From NCBI GenBank assembly GCA_014529385.2, contig CM043960.1, positions 120,354,543-120,418,542 on the forward strand: a DNA stretch of 64,000 bases. Reading direction: 5' to 3'. A program made the translations under genes and the position numbers. This DNA comes from Adiantum capillus-veneris (Eukaryota > Streptophyta > Polypodiopsida > Polypodiales > Pteridaceae). This document shows, piece by piece, positions 49,614-61,501 of the stretch (position 1 is its first letter; every line of letters starts with the position of its first letter). The notes under the pieces were generated by a model. It ran no database searches, was not told the origin of the DNA, and saw only the letters and a program-made list of their open reading frames with translations.

Positions 49614-52600
49614 ATGGCCTCTACTTCCTCGTCGTCTGATGCCAAGAGCTTGATGGAAATCAAGCGATTTGACGGTACAGGTTTCGACCTATGGCAGGAC
49701 AGGATGCTGGGGATTTTGTTCCTCAAGGATTGTGAGGATGCCCTTTTGGCTGTAAAGCCCGAGGATATGTCGGATGAGGATTGGGCCAAGCTCAACAAGA
49801 GGGCAAAGGCCTATATCAAAATGGCTGTGACCGATGACATTCTGGTGGACATAAAGGGCTTGGACACTGCACATGCAATTTGGCATAAGTTGAAGGCCAC
49901 TTATGAGAATGCCACCCCTGTGAATCAGGTGCATTTGATGCGCAAACTGGTGAACATGATGCTTGACGAAGCCAAGTCGGCTTCTGAGCACTTAAGTGCT
50001 TTCACAAGTGTTATGAGTCAGCTACAGGATACTGGGCTTCAATCTTTTGATGACAAGTTGAAAGCCATATTTTTGTTGATGACTTTGCCAGACTCTTGGG
50101 AAACGCTTGTGGTTTCTTTGAGTAATAGCCCCAACCTCACATATGATGGAGTGCGAGGCTCCATCTTAAATGAGGAAATTAGACGCAAGTCTAGTGGTGG
50201 GGAAGGTGGCAGTTCTGCTTACAATGCGAGAGGCAGAAGTCAGAAGCAAAATACAGGTACCAAGACTCAAAACAGGAGCAAAAGCAAGTCTAGGAATAAG
50301 GATGTGACTTGTTACCAGTGTGGCAGAAAAGGCCATAAGAAGCCAGATTGTAGGTATTTCAAGAAAGAGCAAGAAAGAAAGAAGGAATCACAGGAGAAGA
50401 AGAAGACAGAGGATAAGAAAGGGGAAAAATCAGCAGGCACCTCCTCCAAGGATTCGGAGACTGTCAATGTATCCTCTAGTGTGGTTATCACAGAGTTATC
50501 CGACAGTGAAGAGATCTTGGTTGCAGCTTCATGCCCCTCAGATTTTGTTGTAGCAAATGCAGAAGACATGCTTATCTCACGTAGAGATGTCATTGATGCA
50601 TTGCTAAGTGCAAATGATGGCCTTACACAGTCTTGGATAGTAGACTCGGGTGCCTCATTTCATGTAACTCCATCTGTGGAGTGTTTTGCTTCTTATCATG
50701 CAGGCAAGTATGGCAAGGTTTACCTTGGGGATAACCATGCTTGTGACATTGAAGGAATGGGCATTGTGCGCTTGGCATTAAACAATGGCCAAGAGTTTAT
50801 GCTTAAAGACGTAAGGTATGTACCAGGCATCAAGAAGAGTCTATTGTCTGTTGGCCAGATGGATGCACAGGGTTATACAACCATTTTTGCTGGGGGTTCA
50901 TGGAAGTTGCTTAAGGGATCAATGCTCATTGTCAAGGGATGCAAGAGTGGTACATTGTACTATTTACATGGCAAAGCTTTGCCTGGCAAGTTTCTTGCAG
51001 TGGCCGAAGTTGCTTCTCATTTGGAGTTGTGGCACAAAAGACTTGGCTATATGAGCCAGAAGGGACTTGATGTGCTCTCCTCTTTGAAGAGGGTTGATGT
51101 AAAGGGCACGAAGTTAGATTTTTGTAACGACTGTTTGTATGGTAAACAAAAGAAGTCTTCTTATTATTCTGGTGTCTCGCGCAAAGCTAATGCTCTTGAT
51201 TTAATTCACTCCGATGTATGTTCAATGCCTGTTAAGTCTTTTGGTGGTGCATCATACTTTGTTACATTCATTGATGATTGGACTAGGAAAGGCTGGGCAT
51301 ATTTGTTAAAGAATAAGAGTGAGACATTTAATGCATTTAAGAGGTTTCATGCTTTTGTGACCACGCAAAAGGGTAGTAAGCTTAAATGTCTGAGATCTGA
51401 CAATGGGGGGGAGTACACATCTGCTGAATTTTAGCGTTATTGCGAAGAATATGGGATTAAAAGGGAGTTGACAGCCCCTTATAATCCATCTTCTAATGGT
51501 GTGGCTGAGAGGTATAACCATACTTTATGTGAGAGAGTGCGTTGCATGTTGTCCATGGCTAATCTCCCTCATGGGTTTTGGGGAGAGGCTTCGAAAACTG
51601 CAGTTCATGTATGCAATCGCTCTCCTAACAGTACGCTGAAAAATGACATTTTAGAGGAGGTTTGGTCTGGCAAACCTGCCTCTTATGATCATTTGAGAGT
51701 GTTTGGCTGCGAGGCTTTTGCCCATGTTCGTAATGACTCGAGGACAAAGCTAGATGCCAAGTCCATCCAAGGACTCTTCCTAGGTTATAAGGAAGAGGGT
51801 GAAATGGGCTACAGGATATGGTTGCTTCAGTTTAAGAGGGTCGTACGCAGCCGAGATGTAGTGTTCAATGAGGCTAAATTGCTGAAAAATGCTACATCTT
51901 CTGAAATTGACAAGAAATCGGTCAAATTTCAGCCTCTCTTGCCACCTATTGATGTTGAAAAAGAGCCTCAGGATGCATTACTGCAAGCTGAAATTGATAA
52001 TTAGCCGGTTAACCTTGAGCCAGAAGAGGTAGGACATGATTTAGATGCTCCAAATGAGGATGGACAGCCACCTGTCATGGCTGAAAATGATTTTCAGCAG
52101 CATGAGCATGCTAAAAATGAGTTGCCTCCTGATGTAGAACCTGTGCCTGAGAATGTAGATCATTGGGTACGCAGGTCTACTCGTGTCAGAAGGTTGATAC
52201 AACGCTTTGACCCCTCTTTGCATCATGTTGTGTTGACAGATGAGGGAGAGCCTCTTACATATAAAGAGGCAAAATCATGTGAGTTAAGCAGTAAGTGGGA
52301 GCTTGCGATGCAAGAGGAAATCAAATCTTTGCATGCAAACAATACTTGGGATCTTGTGCCATTGCCTAAAGGAAGAAAGGCTCTTCCTAACAAATGGGTT
52401 TACAAGGTCAAATGTGTTGATGGAAAGCCCAAGTATAAAGCAAAGTTAGTTGCCAAAGGGTATGCACAGAAAGAGGGGATTGACTTTCAGGAGATCTTTT
52501 CTCGTGTTGTAAAGCTTACAACATTGCGTGTCCTTTTTGCTCTCGCCGTAGTGCTTGACTTAGAATTGAATCAAATGGATGTAAAAACAGTTTTTCTTCA

Positions 52601-53785
52601 TGGTGACATTGATGAAGATATCTACACGAAGCAACCTGAGGGTTTTGTAGTTCCTGATAGAAAGGAACTTGTATGCAAACTAAGAAGGGCACTGTATGGT
52701 TTGAGGCAGTCATCACGTCAGTGGTACAAAAAGTTTGATACTTTTATGCTGTCTCAAGGCTTTAAACGCAGCCATTCAGACCATTGTTTGTATACAAAGC
52801 AAGATAATGATGGAAGTCCTATAATCCTTGTGCTATATGTAGATGATAGCTGGGAAGCATAAGTCTACCATTGATGCTCTTAAACGTCAGTTGAATTCAG
52901 CTTTTGCAATGAAGGATTTAGGTGATGCTGAGCACATCTTGGACATGAGAATCAGAGAGATAGAAAACTGAATTGCTCTTCTTATCTCAAGAAAAGTACA
53001 TTGCTAAAGTACTTGACAGGTTTAACATGGCTGAAGCTAAGTCACTTGGAGTACCTTTACCTCCACACACAAAACTTAGCAAAGCCGATTGCCCAAAGGA
53101 TGACGTGGCAGTGAATGCTATGAAGGGAATCCCTTATGCATCAGCTTGTGGTTCTCTTATGTATGCTATGGTTGCCACTCGTCCTGACATTGCCCATGTG
53201 GTGGGAGTTGTTAGTAGATACATGTCCAATCCCGGCAAAGCACATTGGGAAGCTGTGAAATGCATTCTGAGATACTTGTCAGGTACACAATCTAGGTGTA
53301 TATGCTATGGCAAAAGTGACCTGAAGTTGCAGGGCTATTGTGATGCAGATATGGCAGGTGACTTGGATATCAGGAAGTCCACTAGTGGCTATGTGTTTGC
53401 TATTGCTGGTGGTGCTGTCTCTTGGTGTTCACGATTGCAGAAAATTGTGGCATTGAGTACTACTGAGGCTGAATATATTTCAGCCACAGAGGCTTCTAAA
53501 GAGGCCATATGGTTGGGCAGACTTGTCAAAGAGCTTGGTATGTCTGCTAGTACTCCTGTCTTGGGAAGTGATAGCCAAAGTGCTGTCTATTTGGCCAAGA
53601 ATGCCATGTTTCATGCACGGACAAAGCACATTGATGTGCGATACCACTTCATACGACAGATATTGGAGGATGGTCTAGTCACCTTGACTAAGATTCACAC
53701 AGAGGATAACCCTGCAGATGTTCTCACCAAGAGTCTTGCTAAGGCTCAACATGAGCATTGCATACAGCTGGTGGGAGTTGGTTAA
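49614..53785 (+). pseudogene. Copia 2 gag-pol polyprotein
   Basis: Starts at ATG 49614 (MASTSSSSDAKSLMEIKRF). In order: gag (FDLWQDRM, NQVHLMRKLVNMM), zinc knuckle CYQCGRKGHKKPDC (about 50311-50352), protease WIVDSGASFHVTP (about 50634), integrase finger HKRLGYMSQKG, core RSDNGGEYTSAEF, PYNPSSNGVAER, reverse transcriptase (MDVKTVFLHGDIDEDIYTKQ, LVLYVDD near 52840) and RNase H (CDADMAGDLDIRKSTSGY, LSTTEAEYISATEASKE). Damage is limited to TAG at 51432, TAG near 52002, a small deletion after YVDD (about 52848) and a frame change near 52960. GAG-PR-IN-RT-RH order defines Copia. Confidence 0.85.
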
Positions 53786-53820
53786 CTTAAAGGCGTCATT
53801 TATGCCTTTAAGTGAGAGGT

Positions 53821-54104
53821 TGTTGGGTTAAAGGCCTAAATAACCCCTTTTTGTACATTTTTATACTTTGTCCTGGACACATTTTAATATGAACCTGGAC
53901 ACATTTTTTAAAGGTCACTTATAATAAAAGTGGGAAAACCCAAAACTCACTTATTGAGTTTTCCCCAAAAACGTGAGCCCTCTCTCTCTCCCTCTTCGTT
54001 CTGCTAGCGCTTCCTCTCCTGCTGGCTTTCGCCACCCCTCTCTGCACACACACTGCACTTCCTCGCGTGCTCTTTCACTTACACACACCGCCGCGCGCTC
54101 AACA
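53821..54104 (+). repeat. 3' LTR of Copia 2
   Basis: 284 bp, longer than its partner because the hairpin region is rearranged to GTCCTGGACACATTTT followed by AATATGAACCTGGACACATTTT. Ends CAACA. Confidence 0.9.
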
Positions 54105-54109
54105 GTTTG

Positions 54110-54592
54110 CACTAGAAGAGGGGGTCGCAAGAAAGGCTGTCCCTCTCTCGCCATGTAACTCGTGGCAAAAGCGCTGCCAAGAGATTTCCTAGTAGCCGAG
54201 GAAGGTCTTGCCCCCTGGGATGGCTGCGGGGATTGAGAGGGAGGAGATGTAAGAGCAGGGGGCTTCTAGGGGGGAGCGTTGGGGAGCGGCAGAGGGAGGA
54301 GGGCGAGATGGAGAGGCAGAGGGAGGAGGTGGAGGGGGAGGGGCGGAAGAGGGGAACTCGGGGAGAGGAGGGGCTGTCGAGGGTGAGATTGGAGCAGGGA
54401 CCTCGTCCTGCTGAAAAGGGTCGAATCGGTTCCCTGTGAGAACCCATTGTTGCTGGGCAGGAGCCTGGGGACTACTCTGAGTCCCAGGCTGGCGCGGTGG
54501 TCCCTGTCGACGTTGACCACGAACCTACTGCCAACCCCCAGGCTCGGAGGGTGGCTCTGCCTGCGTACTCTGTGACTCTGTCAACTGCTGTT
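54110..54592 (-). pseudogene. LINE ORF1 N-terminal part, Pro/Ser-rich
   Basis: Minus-strand frames are rich in proline, serine and leucine (low-complexity CTCC/CCTC runs) and have no recognisable domain. Placement on the outer side of Copia 2, continuous with 48829 after excision, argues for LINE ORF1. Weak call. Confidence 0.35.
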
Positions 54593-54769
54593 TGTTGGGG
54601 GTAAAGGCCCCCTGTGGCCTCCTTTCTTGTATAGTGTACACATACTTATACTAAAACTCACTTATAAGTGAGTACACACATTTTTTATTAAGTGGCCGGA
54701 CAACTTATAAGTGTACTTAAATAAAACAAAGAACCCTCAAAATGAAGAATTGTGGGTTTCTTACGCTGG

Positions 54770-54823
<54 letters not shown>

Positions 54824-54894
54824 CTGCTGCACACCCTACTTCCTGCAGTGTGTGCCCATCTCCTCTTGCTCTCACACACTCCCTACGCTCAACA
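54593..54894 (+). repeat. 5' LTR of Copia 3
   Basis: 302 bp with an 18-bp perfect palindrome ACTCACTTATAAGTGAGT (54656-54673) that includes a TATA-like core, and an internal (CT)n array at about 54772-54820. Confidence 0.9.
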
Positions 54895-55779
54895 AACTGG
54901 TATCAGAGCAAGGCTACGCGCCTTGGGCGTATCTCTCGCGCATAGGAAGGAGTTTCTCTCTCCTGCGCAAATTTTCTCTCTCTAGAAACAGCAGCGCAGC
55001 AGCTTTCTCTCTCTTCTCCAAGTACGGTACGTCGACTACCGTTGCTTACACGCTGAAAACAGGGAATTACAGGTCCAAAACAGGTGTTTTTGGGCTGTTT
55101 TTGGCTAGAAACAGGCCATTTTCTGCATATTCAGGTGTAAAAACAACAAAAACAGGTTTATAGGTTGTCACAGGGCACTTTGGGAACCCAATTTCACGTT
55201 TGGAATTGGGGTTTTCTACCACTTTGCTGAAATTTGTCAAATTTCAGCAATTATTTGCGACAAAACTTGGGGCTTTTGCTAATTTTAGCAAAAACTATCA
55301 AGTTTACTCCTTACAGGTGCAGGTGGCAAAGCTACTGTGGAGAATTGAGCAGTGAGAATTTGGGGTTTTTGCTGAATTTTGAAAAATTCGGCAAAATTTC
55401 ACTTATGTACTTACATTTGTGGTCAATTTGAGCAGAGAGATTGAGGCTTGTGGAGCCTACAGGTGTTTATTCAATTATTTGAGCAACTTTCACCTCTTAT
55501 GTGTATTGCCAAATATACTTAATGCAGTGAAACTGTGGCATGTACATTATTGGGGTCATTGCAAATGCATTTGGTGATGTATACTTGATGTGAGGTCGTT
55601 CTATGCGTTGAGTTTGACATGCTCAATATGTCATCTTGCTGAAAATTTTACTTTTGAAGTAAATTACAGCATTATATTTGCTCTTGCAGACACTTTTATA
55701 GTGTATATTTGCATTTGCTTTTGCGGTACAGTGATTGTACTTCTTGGCTGAAAATTATCAGTTTTTGTTTTGCCTCATT

Positions 55780-58700
55780 ATGGCTGACACTTCGTCATCC
55801 TCGGACTCTAAGAGCCTCTTTGAGATCCGTAGGTTTGATGGTACAGGTTTTGATTTGTGGAAGGATCGCATACAAGGCATTCTTTTCTTGAAAGAGTGCG
55901 ATGATGCATTGTTTGCAAATAAGCCAGAGTGTATGTCAGATGCAAATTGGACTAAGCTTAACAGGAAAGCCATTACTTACATCAAGATGGCTGTGACTGA
56001 TGATATCCTTGTTGACATCAAGGGACTTGACACAGCTATGGCTGAGTGGGATAAGCTTAAAGCTACTTATGAGAATACGACTCTTGTAAATCAGGTCCAT
56101 CTCATGAGGAAGCTTGTAAGCTTAGAGCTTGATGAGTCCAAATCTGTCTCTGATCACTTGAATGCCTTTGGTGGGATTTTGAGTTAGTTGAGTGATTTAG
56201 GTTCGCAGGCTTTTGAGGATGATAAGCTCAAGGCTATCTTTCTACTTATGACACTGCCAGAGTCTTGGGAAGCATTGGTTGTTTCTTTGAGTAATAACTC
56301 CAACTTGACCTATGATGGTGTGCGTGGTTCTATCCTCAATGAGGAGATTAGACGCAAGTCAAGTGGGAGTGGCAGTGGATCAACCCATAATGTGCGTGGA
56401 CGCAATGAAAAAAGGAAAAATGTTGCAAATAAGCAAAGAAATCGCAGCAAAAGCAAAGAAAAACAGCAAGACATCACTTGCTATCAATGCGGAAGAAAGG
56501 GGCATAAAAAGCCCGATTGCAAGTATTTTAAGAAAGAGTAGGTGCGCAAGAAGCAAATGAATGCAAAAGGCAAGAAAAATGACAAAGAGGGCAGCTCTAC
56601 CCCTTAGGAAAGTGAGCCTGAAAAGGCAAATGTGATCTCTAGTGTTGTCATTAAAGAGATTGATGAAAATGAAGACACTAGTGATCTTCATGTTGCATCT
56701 TTAGATCCACATGTCATGACTGTTGAGGATATGCATATCACTAAGCATGATGTGATAGATGCTTTGCATTCTACTCATGATGGCCTGTCACAATCTTGGA
56801 TTGTTGACAGTGGTGCCTCTTTTCATGTAACTCCCTCTTTGGAGTGTTTTGCCTCATACACTGCAGGAAACCTTGGAAAAGTGTATTTGGGCAATAACTA
56901 TGCTTGTGACATTGAGGGAGTTGGCACCATACACCTGGCACTTGATAATGGCCAGGAACTCACTCTTCATGATGTTAGATATGTGCCTGGTATCAAGAAG
57001 AGTTTGCTTTCAGTTGGGCAGTTGGATAGCAGAGGCTTCTTCACTACATTTGGTGGTGGCATGTGGAAGATCCAAAAGGGATCTATGTTTGTGACTAGAG
57101 GTAGTAAGAAGGGTACTTTATACTATCTGCATTGCAAGGCATTACCTGGTCGTTTTGTTGCAATTGCAGAAGTGCAATCACACATGGAACTTTGGCATAA
57201 GCGTCTTGGACATTTGAGTCATAAGGGACTGCAGACTCTTTCCTCCCTTGGTAGGATTGATGTAAAAAGCTCTAAACTTGATTTTTGTGATGATTGTGTA
57301 CTTGGGAAGCATGTAAAAGCTTCTTACTCTCATGGAGCCTCTAAAAAGGTTAGTATTTTGGATCTTGTACATTCTGATGTATGCACAATGCCAATAAAAA
57401 CTCATGGTGGTTCTCGTTACTTTGTGTCTTTCATTGATGATTGTTCACGTAAGCTATGGGTTTATTTGCTCAAGGACAAGAGTGAGGTTTTAAATGCTTT
57501 TAAAAATTTTTATGCCTTTGTTTGTACTCAAAAGGGTTTGAAACTTAAATGCATACGTACAGATAATGGGGGGGAGTATGTTTCTAAAGATTTTAATGTT
57601 TTTTGTGATGAGAATGGGATTAAAAGGGAGCTCACTGTCCCTTATAATCCATCTTCAAATGGTGTGGCTGAGCGTATGAATCGCACGTTATGTGAGAAGA
57701 TTCGGTGCATGTTGTCTACAGCTAATCTCTCGCAATTGTTTTGGGGAGAGGCACTTAAACCGCGGTGCATATATGCAACCGATCTCCACATCATGCACTT
57801 GATGGTGGCATCCCTGAAGAGGTTTGGTCTGGCAAACCGGCTTCATATGACCACTTGAAAGTCTTTGGTTGTGAATCCTATGTACATGTGCCTGTTGACT
57901 TGAGGACCAAACTCGATATTAAATCCTTGAAAGGCATCTTCTTGGGCTATGGAGATGAAGGTGAAATGGGATATAGAGTTTAGATTCCGGGGTCACATAA
58001 GGTAATTCGCAGCCGGGATGTGGTATTTAATGAACCTAAGCTGCTGAAAAATGCCACATCCAGTGACTTTGATAAGAAAAAGGTGAAATTTCAGCATGAT
58101 CAGTCACTTTCACAGCCATTTTCTACTGAAAATTCAGCTCCTTTTGATGCTGGTCATGAGGGTCAGCGTGTTATCATTGAGCCAGATGATAATGGACAGC
58201 AAGGGGATGCTGAAATTCAGCCTGAGGGTCAAAATCAGCATGCTGAAAATCAATTACAGCAGCCTGAAAATCAATTACAACAGGGTATAAATGCTGAAAA
58301 TCAGCCTCTATTTGATGGGGTTAATGTTCCGCATGATGTAGAACCCTTACCGGTTAATGTAGATCATTGGGTGAGGCTGTCTACACGTGTAAGAAGACAA
58401 CCAGAGAGGTTTCAGCCCTCTTTGGATTGTGTCTTGTTGACGGATGAGGGAGAGCCTCTTACATACAAAGAGGCCCAGTCATGTGAAGATAAGAGTAAGT
58501 GGGAGCTTGCTATGAAATTTGAGATGCAATCATTGTATGCAAATAATACATGGGAGCTTGTGCCTTTGCCCAAAGGAAGGAAAGCTATTCCTAACAAGTG
58601 GGTTTATAAGGTCAAATGTGTTGATGACAAACCCAAGTACAAAGCATGTCTAGTTGCTAAGGGTTATGCACAGAAGGAAGGCATTGATTTCCAAGAGATT

Positions 58701-59999
58701 TTTTCACCTGTGGTGAAGATGTCCACTCTCCATGTGCTGTTTGCTTTATGTGCTATCTTGGATTTGGAGCTGGATCAAATGGATGTGATCACTGCTTTCT
58801 TACATGGTGACTTGGATGAGGAGCTGTATATGCAGCAGCCTGAGGATTTTGTCATTCCAGGGAAAGAGCATTTGGTATGCAAATTGAAACGTAGCTTGTA
58901 TGGGTTGAAACAATCCCCTAGACAGTGGTACAAGAAGTTTGATACTTTTATGCTCAACCATGGGTTCAAACGCAGTCATGCAGATCACTGTCTTTACACT
59001 AAAAAGGCTGAGGATGGAAGCCTTATTGTGTTGGTCCTTTATGTGGATGATATGCTACTTGCAGGAAAGCATAGAGCGACATTAGATGCATTGAAGAAAG
59101 AGCTGAATTCAGCCTTTTCTATGAAGGATTTGGGTGCAGCTGAAAATATTTTGGGCATGTGCATTAAGCGAGATAGAAAGAAACGATTGTTGTTTCTCTC
59201 ACAGGACAAGTACATCAAGAAGGTACTTGAACGTTTTCATATGGCTGGTGCTAAGCCTCTTGGTGTGCCTTTACCGCCACACACAAAGCTTAGCAAGCTT
59301 GATTGCCCAAAAGATGATGCTGCCAAACAAGTCATGAAAGGGATTCCTTATGCATCCGCCTGTGGTTCTTTGATGTATGCCATGGTTGCTACACGTCCAA
59401 ACATTGCTCATGCAGTGGGAGTTGTTAGCCGGTTTATGTCCAACCTTGGCAAACCACATTGGGAGGCAGTGAAATGCATCTTTAGATATTTGAAAGGTAC
59501 ACAAGACATATGTATATGCTATGGTGGGAGTACACTTGCGCTGCGGGGTTATTGTGATTCGGACATGGCAGGTGATCTTGACACTAGGAAATCTACCAGT
59601 GGGTATGTCTTCACACTTGCTGGAGGTGCTATTTCTTGGTGTTCAAGGTTGCAAAAGATTGTCGCACTGAGCACTACAGAGGCTGAATATATTTCAGCCA
59701 CAAAGGCTTGTAAGGAAGCCATATGGCTTGGCAGGTTGGTCAAGGATTTTGGTCTTCCTGCACATGCTCCAGTGCTTGGTTGTGATAGTCAAAGTGCTGT
59801 ATGCCTGGCTAAGAATGCCATGTTTCATGCTCGTACCAAACACATAAGTGTGCGGTACTACTTTATACGACAAGTCTTGGATGATGGTCTTGTCTCATTC
59901 ACAAAGATCAAAACACAAGACAACCCTGTAGATGTCCTCACTAAAAGTCTTGCAAAGTCTCAACATGAGCATTGCATACGCTTAGTGGGAGTTGCTTAA
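55780..59999 (+). pseudogene. Copia 3 gag-pol polyprotein
   Basis: Starts at ATG 55780 (MADTSSSSDSKSLFEIRRF). Gag is interrupted by TAG at 56185, where Copia 2 has CAG. The zinc knuckle CYQCGRKGHKKPDC lies at about 56478-56520. TAGs follow at about 56539 and 56606. Protease WIVDSGASFHVTP (about 56798) and integrase (HKRLGHLSHKG, RTDNGGEYVSKDF, PYNPSSNGVAERMNRTL) come next. A 1-bp frameshift near 57758 and TAG in place of TGG at about 57981 break integrase. The 659-codon frame from 58020 carries intact-looking reverse transcriptase (MDVITAFLHGDLDEELYMQQ, LVLYVDDMLLAG near 59033) and RNase H. The acidic/Gln-rich linker (ENQLQQ repeats) is near 58240-58300. Confidence 0.85.
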
Positions 60000-60030
60000 A
60001 GGTACCACATTGGGCCTTTAAGTGGGAGGT

Positions 60031-60220
60031 TGTTGGGGGTAAAGGCCCCCTGTGGCCCCCTTTCTTGTATAGTGTACACATACTTATACTAAAACTCACT
60101 TATAAGTGAGTACACACATTTTTTATTAAGTGTCCGGCCAAAGTGGCCGGACAACTTATAAGTGTACTTAAATAAAACAAAGAACCCTCAAAATGAAGAA
60201 TTGTGGGTTTCTTACGCTGG

Positions 60221-60282
<62 letters not shown>
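60031..60282 (+). repeat. 3' LTR of Copia 3, truncated at CT array
   Basis: Matches 54593-54820, including the 18-bp palindrome (60094-60111). It has in addition a complete hairpin TGTCCGGCCA-AAG-TGGCCGGACA (60131-60153), of which the 5' LTR retains only the right arm. It ends in (CT)n at 60223-60282. Confidence 0.9.
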
Positions 60283-60283
<1 letters not shown>

Positions 60284-61056
60284 ATACGGCTGCTTCTTCG
60301 ACACGATACAAGCAAAGAGCATTTGGCTTCCCGCGTCGAGAACGCCCGCCGTTGTAGCTGGGAGAAGCAGAAGCAGAAGCAGCAGAACGTCGCTGCAGAA
60401 GCAAAGTCGAAGGAGAACATGGATACCAAAAAGTACCATCGCAGAGCAGCTCCTACTCACAGATTGTGGAGCATCCTCCAGCACTGCTTGACCCAACTTT
60501 CTGAACTTGTATAAGGAGGCAGGGGGCGCCTAGTAGAAGCGGAAGAGGTAGAAGGCATAAGGAGGCTCAGCACCCAGCAGTACCTCATGTTCTTCATTGT
60601 TTTCTCAAAAGCAAGCCTAGCGTTTTTGCATCAGCAAGATCAGCATTTTCAGCCTGCAAGATCAATGGTTCAGGTCAGCCCTCAGCCTCGACGTACCGCA
60701 CCCTTTCGGTAGCAGATCCTCGCCGTATTCTTCCTATCACAACAGATCAGCCAACGCTCAGTCTTCAGCCTTAAGGACAGCCAGCGTTTTCTGTTTTCAG
60801 CCCTAAGCAGTCAGCATTTTGCAGTTTCTTACTGCACTTGACACCCTCTGTGACAGATCAGCATTAGTCTCGCTGCACGATTGAGATCCATAGGAGTAGA
60901 CCTAGCGTTTTCAGATTTCAGCCCATTGACAACGTCGTCGTCAAGTACCACAGCATGTAGAAGCATTGTACTAGACTTTGTGCAATCTAAAGCAAATACC
61001 TCTCCAGCAATAAAGAGGGGGCCCTTGGAGGGGGGTTTGGGACCCCATTTGATGTC

Positions 61057-61093
<37 letters not shown>

Positions 61094-61182
61094 CATCCGT
61101 GGCTCTGATTGGAAGTGCTGCTATTCTTAGAGTTCCAAATTGTTTCTGTGTCAGCGTAACTCTGCTCATAGAAGATGTTAGT

Positions 61183-61236
<54 letters not shown>

Positions 61237-61465
61237 TCCAAAACTTCTCTCTCTCTCTCTCTCTCTCATCATACCATCTCTCTCTCTCTTTACCATGCTT
61301 TCGTTTAGGGTTTGCTGCTGTATTTTAGGGTTCGCAACCTGTTTTTAGGGCTCGCGACCTGTATTTTAGGGTTCGCGACTGGTTTTTTTTTTTTTTTTTG
61401 GGTTGTTGGACAGATCTGCGTTTTAGGGTTTGCTGCATTTTTTGCACTTTAGAAACATCAATCCT

Positions 61466-61499
<34 letters not shown>
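60283..61499 (+). other. Probable LINE 5' UTR with CT arrays and TTTAGGG repeats
   Basis: Contains AGCGTTTTCAG/AGCATTTTCAGCC units (60600-60920), CT arrays at about 61060-61091, 61191-61231 and 61245-61268, then a 25-26 bp tandem unit built on TTTAGGGTTCGCRACCTG (about 61305-61385), a poly-T run, and a final (CT)n ending exactly at the ORF1 ATG. Frames here are repeat artefacts. No separate gene is recognised. The LINE 5' boundary is not certain. Confidence 0.5.

Positions 61500-61501
<2 letters not shown>

Larger units (their letters stand above)
48830..54104 (+). mobile_element. Copia element 2
   Basis: LTRs at 48830-49096 and 53821-54104, flanked by GTCTG (48825-48829) and GTTTG (54105-54109), a 5-bp target duplication with one change. 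It has the PBS TGGTATCAGAGG at 49099 and a leader to 49613. Gag-pol is the best preserved of the three Copia copies. It is inserted in ORF1 of the minus-strand LINE. Confidence 0.9.
36011..54592 (-). mobile_element. L1-like LINE, minus strand, split by Copia insertions
   Basis: Pieces in element order (high to low coordinates) are the ORF1 N-terminal part 54592-54105, ORF1 C-terminal part 48829-48439, endonuclease start 48270-47950, endonuclease end through reverse transcriptase 39881-37645, and zinc-motif region and 3' UTR to a 9-nt poly-A at 36011-36019. The gaps are Copia elements. Removing the first restores continuity at AAGAGG, where the translation reads through into LLGFLNIYAPN. The 5' end beyond 54592 is not identified. 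Confidence 0.8.
54593..60282 (+). mobile_element. Copia element 3 with truncated 3' LTR
   Basis: The 5' LTR is 54593-54894 (TGTTGGGGG...CAACA), with PBS TGGTATCAGAGC at 54898 and a leader to 55779. Gag-pol follows, then PPT AAGTGGGAGGT and a 3' LTR beginning at 60031. The 3' LTR matches only up to its CT array; after 60282 the sequence is unrelated, so about 75 bp of LTR and the target duplication are lost. Related to Copia 1 and 2 but with a distinct LTR subfamily. Confidence 0.85.

Noticed and set aside
60829-61296. A 155-codon minus-strand frame
   Set aside because: It is mostly RERERE from CT arrays read backwards. The plus-strand LINE ORF1 explains the neighbourhood.
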